The position numbers and the translations under genes were made by a program. DNA of 12,580 nucleotides, taken from contig DAOWNV010000050.1 in the NCBI GenBank assembly GCA_030642405.1, positions 1 to 12,580 on the forward strand, read 5' to 3'. Position 1 is the stretch's first letter. The number at the start of each line of letters is the position of its first letter. Source of the DNA: Desulfosarcina sp. GTDB taxonomy: Bacteria; Desulfobacterota; Desulfobacteria; Desulfobacterales; Desulfosarcinaceae. Shown piece after piece: positions 7,456-12,580 of the stretch. The notes beneath the pieces were generated by a model. It saw nothing but the letters and a program-made list of their open reading frames with translations, did no database searches and had not been told where the DNA came from.

Positions 7456-8631
7456 TCATTTATACAAACAAACAGATTTAATCTCATTTTTGTAATTGGA
7501 CAATTGTTTTTCCCAGCCGGACACGATTTCGGATATTTGCACGCCGGATTCAATTTGAAAGCGAATCTCCCGATTCCCTAAAATCAGATCCATCGGAAGC
7601 CGTTCGTTTTCGTACTCGTAAGGTGGCTTCTTGTAAGCAAACTGATCTGGATAGGTCTCAATAATTACCTGATAGAAGGCTAAGGAAAGGGCGTAGGGTG
7701 AATAGACCGACGGATCCGTGACATGGATTTGAAACCCTTTACAGGATTGACCTTTCCATTTGTTCGATGTCGGTTCAAATTCGACAGGTCTGAGAACCGT
7801 ACCAACTAACAGTTTCTTATCGATTTTTTTCAACAAAATTTCGGGGTTGATAAAAGGTGCTCCGAATAGTTCGAAGGGCTGGGTCGTTCCACGTCCTTCT
7901 GAAATGTTTGTTCCTTCCCAGATGACCTGGCCCGGATATACCATAGCGGACATCGAAGTCGGCAAATTGGGCGATGGAGCCACCCATGGCAAACCGGTTA
8001 GATCAAATTGCATTTTTCTTTTCCATCCCTGCATTGCCACGACTTCGAGGTCGCAACCGATTTTAAAGCAGGTGTTGAACAACAGCGCCAATTCTCCTAT
8101 GGTCAAGCCGTGCCGCATTGGTATAGGGTATCTTCCCACAAAGGACGAACAGTCCGGCGACAGCAAATTGCCTTCGAAATTGTGTCCGCCGACGGGATTG
8201 GGGCGATCCAGCACGATGATTTTTTTTTGGAATTTTTTTGCCGCTTCCATGCAATAGGACAGTGTGTAAATAAATGTGTAGACGCGGGTGCCTACATCTT
8301 GAAGATCCACGATCATTACATCAATCGGATCCATCATGGCGCGGGTGGGAATGCGCGTATCTCCGTACAAGGAGAAAACCTGAACTCCGGTGACAGGATC
8401 AGTCCGGTGCATGGATTCAATCATGTTGTCCTGCTTTTCTGCATATAAGCCATGCTGTGGAGAATAGAGCGCTTTGAGGTATCCAGGGAAAGTATCATTA
8501 ATTCGTTGGCGTGAATGAACAAATCGGTTGTCTACTGATGCCGGATTACACAAAAGCCCTAACCGTCCATTTTTCACCGATGGTGGAGGATCGTTCAAAA
8601 ATACTTCGAGACCCGTTTTTACCATTTGCAT
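7456..8631 (-). CDS. namZ: NamZ-family exo-beta-N-acetylmuramidase (DUF1343)
   Basis: A 391-residue member of the DUF1343 family. Characterised members (NamZ of Bacillus and Tannerella) are exo-beta-N-acetylmuramidases that release MurNAc from the non-reducing end of peptidoglycan fragments. Conserved blocks are visible in order: GLLCNPASV (25-33), SPQHGL (57-62), YGD (89-91), DLQDVGTRVYTF (109-120), LDRPNP (141-146), PMRHGLTIGE (171-180), PSPNLPT (219-225) and EGTNISEGRGTTQPFE (239-254). The ATG at 8631 has GAGGT nine bases upstream. The N-terminus, MQMVKTGLEVFLNDPPP, has no signal peptide or lipobox, so the protein should be cytoplasmic unless the true start lies elsewhere. That differs from the secreted Bacillus enzyme. 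It would act on imported muropeptide sugars, and its MurNAc product is the expected substrate of the AmgK-like domain encoded downstream on the same strand. The family is secure; the cellular role is inferred. Confidence 0.9.
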   Translation of the reverse strand: MQMVKTGLEVFLNDPPPSVKNGRLGLLCNPASVDNRFVHSRQRINDTFPGYLKALYSPQHGLYAEKQDNMIESMHRTDPVTGVQVFSLYGDTRIPTRAMMDPIDVMIVDLQDVGTRVYTFIYTLSYCMEAAKKFQKKIIVLDRPNPVGGHNFEGNLLSPDCSSFVGRYPIPMRHGLTIGELALLFNTCFKIGCDLEVVAMQGWKRKMQFDLTGLPWVAPSPNLPTSMSAMVYPGQVIWEGTNISEGRGTTQPFELFGAPFINPEILLKKIDKKLLVGTVLRPVEFEPTSNKWKGQSCKGFQIHVTDPSVYSPYALSLAFYQVIIETYPDQFAYKKPPYEYENERLPMDLILGNREIRFQIESGVQISEIVSGWEKQLSNYKNEIKSVCLYK

Positions 8632-8765
8632 CAGGAAAAGACCTCATTTCATAAAATAGAATACACATTTACCGCAATGCTTCTTCGGATTTCACCCAAA
8701 CTTTAAATTATCATACGATGCGTCTGAGGGGAAGCAAAAGCTGCACTAATAAACCTCTAAACCTC

Positions 8766-8794
8766 TTGACATTGCATGGATTTAAAAATAAACA
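8766..8794 (+). promoter_or_regulatory. Possible promoter of the ATPase-oxidoreductase operon
   Basis: A perfect -35 hexamer TTGACA (8766-8771) is followed after 17 bases by TAAACA (8789-8794), a weak -10 (3/6). AACAAT two bases further on is a slightly better -10 but with a 19-base spacer. The site lies about 140 bp before the ATPase gene. It falls in the divergent gap 8632-8933 between namZ and the operon. I see no other strong element there and no RNA gene. Confidence 0.38.
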
Positions 8795-8933
8795 ATCCTT
8801 CCTATTTGTACCCAATTGTTTCACGGCAGTGCCATATGGATATCTTCCGGATTTTTTCCGCATTATTTCGGCAGGCGCCGTCAATTTTTCGACTTTTTCT
8901 TAGTTCAATCATCCAAGCGGGGATACGTCGCGT

Positions 8934-9632
8934 ATGGAACCTGAATTAACCGGTATCGTTATTGTTGTAGGGGCATATGGAAGTGGGAAAACTGAAGTTT
9001 CCATCAATCTGGCTGCCCACATGCACAGCCTTGGTACTGCGGTTCGATTGGCGGACCTGGATCTGGTAAATCCCTATTTCAGAACCCGGGACGCGCGTAA
9101 TACCCTGGAGCATTTGGGAATCGAAGTCATTTTACCCCCTGCTTCTTACATGTATGCGGACCTGCCCATTCTTACCCCGAAAGTATCCGGGTTGCTACGA
9201 AACCCTGCCGGGTTAGCCCTTTTGGATGTGGGAGGAGATGATGTCGGGGCTACGGTATTGGCCGCCCTGGCGGATTCATTGAAAGGAAAACAGGTTGAGG
9301 TTTTAATGGTCGTTAATCCCAATCGGCCTCATACCGACACCATAAAAGGGTGTCTTAAGATGAGAAATGAAATTGAAGACAAAGCCAAATTGTCGATCAC
9401 CGGAATAGTTGGAAATGCCAATGTCATGGCTGAAACGACAACAAAAGACATTTTAGAAGGTTATGATTTTTGCCGCAAGGTAGCAGGTAATGGGAAGTTG
9501 CCCCTTGTTTTCATAACCGCAACGACGGAACTATTGACCCGGTTGGATAAAAAGGCTATTCAATGCCCAATACTCTCGATAAGAAGGCAACTGACCACCC
9601 CGTGGGAAGAGGCGGAACCCTTGGGAAGATGA
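8934..9632 (+). CDS. P-loop ATPase of the MinD/Mrp/CobQ (SIMIBI) class
   Basis: A 232-residue nucleotide-binding protein. The Walker A motif GAYGSGKT (13-20) comes right after a hydrophobic strand. It is followed by DLDLVNPYFRTRD (41-53), a switch-I-like segment typical of ParA/MinD/CobQ-class proteins, and a Walker B-like LLDVGGDDVG (96-105). A later strand is followed by VVNPNRPHTDT (126-136) and GIVGNAN (157-163). The ParA-type deviant Walker A (KGGxGKT) is absent, as is any CxxC metal-transfer motif like that of Mrp/Nbp35. There is no membrane segment. The start at 8934 has a GGGGA about ten bases upstream, a modest ribosome binding site. The gene is first in an operon, 26 bp before the ferredoxin subunit of the oxidoreductase. 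That position suggests a role in assembling, activating or regulating the enzyme, but this is inference. The family level is clear; substrate and partner are unknown. Confidence 0.85.
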   Translation: MEPELTGIVIVVGAYGSGKTEVSINLAAHMHSLGTAVRLADLDLVNPYFRTRDARNTLEHLGIEVILPPASYMYADLPILTPKVSGLLRNPAGLALLDVGGDDVGATVLAALADSLKGKQVEVLMVVNPNRPHTDTIKGCLKMRNEIEDKAKLSITGIVGNANVMAETTTKDILEGYDFCRKVAGNGKLPLVFITATTELLTRLDKKAIQCPILSIRRQLTTPWEEAEPLGR

Positions 9633-9658
9633 ATTTTTGTTATAAGGAGCAGTGATTA

Positions 9659-9883
9659 ATGGCGTTTCAACACAATATTGATAAAAATCGATGTAAGGGT
9701 TGCGGGTTATGTCTCTCCGTATGCCCAAAAAATGTATTGGAAATATCCACCAAAGTGAATGAGAAAGGATATTTTCCTGCTTTTCAGGCGCGACCGGAGG
9801 ATTGTATCCATTGCACTATGTGCTGCATCATGTGCCCGGATGTCGCTATCACCATTACTGAAGTTGAAGAATCCAACGCCTGA
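9659..9883 (+). CDS. korD: 2-oxoacid:ferredoxin oxidoreductase, ferredoxin-like delta subunit
   Basis: A 74-residue two-cluster ferredoxin that carries electrons from the catalytic subunits to soluble ferredoxin. Two [4Fe-4S] motifs are visible: Cys12-x2-Cys15-x2-Cys18-x3-Cys22-Pro and Cys49-x2-Cys52-x2-Cys55-x3-Cys59-Pro. Cys56 is an additional cysteine inside the second motif. The start is supported by AAGGAG (9644-9649), nine bases upstream. It ends 22 bp before the alpha subunit gene. The order delta-alpha-beta-gamma is usual for the four-subunit Kor/Vor enzymes. The gene alone could be called a generic ferredoxin; the neighbourhood makes the assignment. Confidence 0.9.
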   Translation: MAFQHNIDKNRCKGCGLCLSVCPKNVLEISTKVNEKGYFPAFQARPEDCIHCTMCCIMCPDVAITITEVEESNA

Positions 9884-9905
9884 AGGCGATCAATGGAGGA
9901 GTACC

Positions 9906-10976
9906 ATGCCAAAAGTTTTGATGAAAGGAAATGAGGCCATTGGTGAAGCAGCGATCAGAGCTGGTTGCTTGAATTACTTTGCCTATCCGATTACGCCTCA
10001 GTCCGAAGTCGCTGAATATCTGGTACGTCGTATGCCGGAAGTCGGCGGGGTGTTTTTACAAGGTGAGAGCGAAGTCGCGGTCGGATACATGCTCTTTGGC
10101 GCTGCCGGTGCCGGTGCGCGTGTGTTTACAACATCCTCCAGCCCGGGTATAAGCTTGATGAGCGAAGCAATCAGCTATATTGCCGGTGCCCAGTGTCCTG
10201 CCGTATTTGTAAACATTGTTCGCGGTGGTCCAGGACTAGGGGGGATTTTGCCTTCCCAAGGAGATTATTTTCAAGCCACCAAAGGGATTGGCCATGGAGA
10301 CTGTCGTATGCTGGTAATGGCACCGGCCAGTGTGCAAGAAGCGGTTGAAATGGTGATGAAAGCGTTTCCGCTTGCAGAAAAATACCGTAACCCGGTAATG
10401 GTCTTGGGTGACGGTCTCATCGGACAAATGATGGAACCGGTTGAATTCCCGGACCACCTTAAATCCGAACCAACTAACAAAGACGCTTGGTCTACCAACG
10501 GCATGGATCATCGCAACAGCAAGAAAAGAAATATTGTCAAATCTTTGTTTTTGGACCCGGCTCTCCTCAATGACAATAATTTGCAGCTCAAGGCCAAATA
10601 TGACCAGATGCGTTCTGATGAGGTGATGTTCGAAGCGTACAATACGGATAGTGAATACAAAGGCTTGGTCGTCAGTTTCGGAACCATGAGTAGAGTGTGC
10701 CGTACTGCCATTGATCTAATGAAAGCAGACGGCATCGAAATCGCTATGATACGCCCTAAAACCCTTTTCCCGTTTCCGGAAAAGGCTGTGGCGGATGCAA
10801 GCAAAAAACCGACGTGTACCCATATAATAAGCGTCGAAATGAACATGGGGCAGATGGTGGAAGATGTGGACCTGAGTGTAAAAGGACATTTGCCTGTCAG
10901 TTGGTATGGAAAGTGTGGAGGCGAAATACCAACCCCCGAAGAGATTATAGATGTGGTTAAATCTCGTATTGCCTGA
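9906..10976 (+). CDS. korA: 2-oxoacid:ferredoxin oxidoreductase, alpha subunit (KorA/VorB type)
   Basis: A 356-residue alpha subunit of a ferredoxin-linked 2-oxoacid oxidoreductase (2-oxoacid + CoA + oxidised ferredoxin to acyl-CoA + CO2 + reduced ferredoxin). Characteristic segments are GNEAIGEAAIRAG (8-20), YPITPQSEV (27-35), GESEVA (53-58), TTSSSPGISLM (75-85), RGGPGLG (106-112) and SQGDYFQATKG (117-127). These make up the pyrimidine-binding domain of the thiamine diphosphate site. The C-terminal half carries the transketolase-C-like domain (about 245-356). I place the start at the ATG at 9906, which has a GGAGGA ribosome binding site just upstream, because the longer open frame from 9759 overlaps the ferredoxin gene and adds nothing conserved. 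Such proteins are annotated either as KorA (2-oxoglutarate) or VorB (branched-chain 2-oxoacid), and I cannot settle the substrate from sequence. Confidence 0.92.
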   Translation: MPKVLMKGNEAIGEAAIRAGCLNYFAYPITPQSEVAEYLVRRMPEVGGVFLQGESEVAVGYMLFGAAGAGARVFTTSSSPGISLMSEAISYIAGAQCPAVFVNIVRGGPGLGGILPSQGDYFQATKGIGHGDCRMLVMAPASVQEAVEMVMKAFPLAEKYRNPVMVLGDGLIGQMMEPVEFPDHLKSEPTNKDAWSTNGMDHRNSKKRNIVKSLFLDPALLNDNNLQLKAKYDQMRSDEVMFEAYNTDSEYKGLVVSFGTMSRVCRTAIDLMKADGIEIAMIRPKTLFPFPEKAVADASKKPTCTHIISVEMNMGQMVEDVDLSVKGHLPVSWYGKCGGEIPTPEEIIDVVKSRIA

Positions 10977-11029
10977 TCGACCGGTTCATTTCAACGAAAA
11001 ACAGGTTTACAAGCAAGGAGTTCATAACA

Positions 11030-11767
11030 ATGGGAAAAACCTTTAAACGGCCGGAAGCCCTTACCGAGACCGACACCCACTATTGTCCGGGGTGTACTCA
11101 CGGCATCATCCATCGTTTGGTGGCTGAAACGATCGATGAACTGGGCATTCTGGGAAAAACAGTTGGTATAGCACCTGTCGGATGCGCTGTATTGGCCTAT
11201 AATTACTTTAATTGCGACTTTCAGGAAGCGGCCCACGGGCGTGCTCCGGCCATGGCTACCGGCATAAAAAGGGTTAGACCTGACCTAATGGTATTTACCT
11301 ATCAGGGCGACGGTGACTTGGCCAGTATTGGAATGGGTGAGATTATTCATGCGGCAAATCGCGGGGAAAAGTTCACGACCATATTTGTTAACAATGCCAT
11401 TTATGGTATGACCGGTGGACAAATGGCGCCCACAACAATGCCGGACCAGCGTACGACAACTTCACCTTTTGGACGCAACGTCGAGGATGTCGGCATGCCG
11501 ATTAAGGTGGCCGAACTGCTCGCAGCCCTTCAGACGCCGGCTTATATCACCCGTCAAACAGTTATTAAACCCAAATACATCAACAAAGCAAAAAAGGCCA
11601 TCAAACAGGCATTTACCTACCAGTTGGAAAAAAAATGCTTCAGCCTTGTCGAAGTTGTCAGCACCTGCCCGACAAACTGGGGAATGACACCTTTGGATGC
11701 CATTGAATGGACGGAAAAAACATTGCTTGAATACTACAAACTCGGAGATTACAAAATTCCGGCATAA
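11030..11767 (+). CDS. korB: 2-oxoacid:ferredoxin oxidoreductase, beta subunit (thiamine diphosphate-binding)
   Basis: A 245-residue beta subunit that binds the diphosphate of thiamine diphosphate. The early motif HYCPGCTHG (17-25) is followed by APVGCAV (48-54) and the conserved HGRAPAMATG (69-78). The thiamine-diphosphate/Mg motif is GDGD (93-96) with Asn121-Asn122 and IYGMTGGQ (124-131), spaced as in this family. The C-terminal STCPTNWGMTP is also typical of Kor/Vor beta subunits. AAGGAG at 11015-11020 lies nine bases before the ATG. The gene is 53 bp after korA. Cys19, Cys22 and Cys52 could serve a cluster near the active site as in related enzymes, but this is not proven here. It is one part of a four-subunit cytoplasmic complex with the genes either side. 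Confidence 0.92.
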   Translation: MGKTFKRPEALTETDTHYCPGCTHGIIHRLVAETIDELGILGKTVGIAPVGCAVLAYNYFNCDFQEAAHGRAPAMATGIKRVRPDLMVFTYQGDGDLASIGMGEIIHAANRGEKFTTIFVNNAIYGMTGGQMAPTTMPDQRTTTSPFGRNVEDVGMPIKVAELLAALQTPAYITRQTVIKPKYINKAKKAIKQAFTYQLEKKCFSLVEVVSTCPTNWGMTPLDAIEWTEKTLLEYYKLGDYKIPA

Positions 11768-11806
11768 CTGAAATCAGATGAAAATGGAATGCTTGAAGGA
11801 GGCACC

Positions 11807-12343
11807 ATGCAGAGCGAAGTGATGTTTGCCGGATTCGGCGGTCAGGGCATCTTGGTAATGGGAAAAATACTGGCCCATGCCGCCATGGAAGAGAAATACG
11901 AGGTTGCCTGGGTACCGTCGTACGGTCCGGAAATGCGTGGTGGGACAGCATATTGCACGGTTGTTATCGCGGACCATCCCATCGGCTCACCCATTATCAA
12001 AAACCCCAAACATCTAGTCGCCATGAACGGCCCATCTCTTGAAAAGTTTGCCCCTACGGTTAAAAAAGGAGGGGTGATTTTTATCAACCGCTCATTGATT
12101 AGCTTCGGTGCCAATCGGGACGATGTCGATGAACTGGCTGTTAAAATTATGGAGATAGCCAAGGATTTGGGAAGCGTGAAGGCAGCAAATATCGTTGCAT
12201 TGTCGGCCTTTGTAGCGCGTAGCGGCATCGTTTCCATGGAAGCGTTAAAACATTGTATCAAAGAGGAATTCAGTAATAAACCGAAACTGATTCCACTGAA
12301 CATGGAGGCCGTGGTTGCTGGTGAAAAGGCCGGCAAAAAGTAG
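11807..12343 (+). CDS. korC: 2-oxoacid:ferredoxin oxidoreductase, gamma subunit
   Basis: A 178-residue gamma subunit, the CoA-associated domain of the oxidoreductase. It begins with the signature MFAGFGGQGILVMGKIL (6-22), followed by VPSYGPEMRGGTA (36-48) and CTVVI, all hallmarks of the KorC/VorC/PorC family. I choose the ATG at 11807 because AAGGAGG (11796-11802) lies four bases upstream. An in-frame ATG at 11789 would add six residues and bury the ribosome binding site inside the gene. It is the last gene of the operon, 39 bp after korB, and an intrinsic terminator begins about 40 bp after its stop. Length and motifs are normal. Confidence 0.92.
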   Translation: MQSEVMFAGFGGQGILVMGKILAHAAMEEKYEVAWVPSYGPEMRGGTAYCTVVIADHPIGSPIIKNPKHLVAMNGPSLEKFAPTVKKGGVIFINRSLISFGANRDDVDELAVKIMEIAKDLGSVKAANIVALSAFVARSGIVSMEALKHCIKEEFSNKPKLIPLNMEAVVAGEKAGKK

Positions 12344-12385
12344 AGGCATCAATGATTTAATTATTGTATGGACGTTTCCATTCTC

Positions 12386-12417
12386 AACAGCCGGGCTTTG
12401 TGCTCGGCTGTTTTTTT
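12386..12417 (+). terminator. Intrinsic terminator of the ATPase-kor operon
   Basis: AACAGCCGGGC (12386-12396) pairs with GCTCGGCTGTT (12402-12412) over 11 bp with one G-T pair around a 5-base loop. The stem runs straight into seven T residues (12411-12417). It lies between korC and hisC, so hisC is likely a separate transcription unit. Confidence 0.93.
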
Positions 12418-12461
12418 AAATGGATACTTCCTGAAACTGATCCGGTAGCAGGAAACGGACG

Positions 12462-12580
12462 ATGAAACTAAAAATTCCCGAGTACATACAAACGATTGAT
12501 CCCTATGTTCCGGGAAAACCTATAGAAGAACTCGAACGCCAATACGGAATCAACGATTCGATAAAGCTGGCTTCCAACGA
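12462..12580 (+). CDS. hisC: Histidinol-phosphate aminotransferase, N-terminal fragment (3' end outside window)
   Basis: Only the first 39 codons are in the window. The translation MKLKIPEYIQTIDPYVPGKP, then IEELERQYGI and IKLASN, matches the N-terminus of HisC, where PYxPGKPIEELEREYG and IKLASNENP are conserved. HisC is a PLP enzyme transferring the amino group from glutamate to imidazoleacetol phosphate in histidine synthesis. AGGAAA and GGAC precede the ATG at 12462, a weak ribosome binding site. Some family members act on aromatic amino acids or cobalamin precursors (CobD), so the exact substrate is not proven by this fragment. Confidence 0.83.
   Translation, partial: MKLKIPEYIQTIDPYVPGKPIEELERQYGINDSIKLASN

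Noticed and set aside
7760..8448. Two long plus-strand open frames opposite namZ
   Set aside because: They are antisense shadows of the clearly conserved NamZ frame, with no homology pattern or ribosome binding site.
8718..8903. 61-codon open frame between namZ and the ATPase gene
   Set aside because: It has no ribosome binding site, its low-complexity translation shows no family pattern, and it overlaps the likely operon promoter.
9759..9905. N-terminal extension of korA
   Set aside because: It overlaps korD in another frame and encodes nothing conserved; the ATG at 9906 has a strong ribosome binding site and starts the conserved KorA sequence.
11789..11806. Earlier in-frame ATG for korC
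   Set aside because: It would place the strong AAGGAGG inside the coding region; the start at 11807 fits the family better.

Overview
The window looks like chromosomal core DNA of a Gram-negative anaerobe, most likely a member of the Desulfobacterota (a Desulfobacteraceae/Desulfosarcina-like deltaproteobacterium). This is inferred from the gene mix: a four-subunit 2-oxoacid:ferredoxin oxidoreductase, a long PlsB, a plant-type DapB, a stand-alone CheX and a DUF1343/NamZ protein. No rRNA, tRNA, CRISPR array, insertion sequence or phage gene was seen, and there is no obvious compositional break.

Left part (1-2400): the 3' end of alaS on the plus strand converges with cheX on the minus strand. 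A 10-bp inverted repeat spans the two gene ends. Plant-type dapB follows on the minus strand.

Middle (2430-8631), an envelope neighbourhood: on the minus strand plsB runs into a two-domain gene with stop and start overlapping (TGATG), then into dapB after 64 bp. The two-domain protein joins an N-terminal sugar-1-phosphate nucleotidyltransferase (MurU-like) to a C-terminal anomeric sugar kinase (AmgK-like). Upstream on the same strand is a NamZ-family exo-beta-N-acetylmuramidase (DUF1343). Together NamZ (releases MurNAc), AmgK (makes MurNAc-1-P) and MurU (makes UDP-MurNAc) would form a peptidoglycan-recycling route. DapB feeds meso-DAP synthesis, and PlsB starts phospholipid synthesis. Between plsB and namZ, on the opposite strand, sits a small gene for a two-helix membrane protein with an acidic C-terminal coiled coil. 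It has its own strong ribosome binding site and intrinsic terminator.

Right part (8934-12343): a plus-strand operon of five genes. It encodes a P-loop ATPase of the MinD/Mrp/CobQ class, then ferredoxin, alpha, beta and gamma subunits of a Kor/Vor-type 2-oxoacid:ferredoxin oxidoreductase. Spacers are 22-53 bp, most genes have good Shine-Dalgarno sequences, and a clear intrinsic terminator ends the unit. The window closes with the first 39 codons of hisC.

The most interesting points are the MurU-AmgK fusion close to a leaderless NamZ, the P-loop ATPase at the head of the oxidoreductase operon, and the isolated small membrane protein. I saw no dramatic new system.
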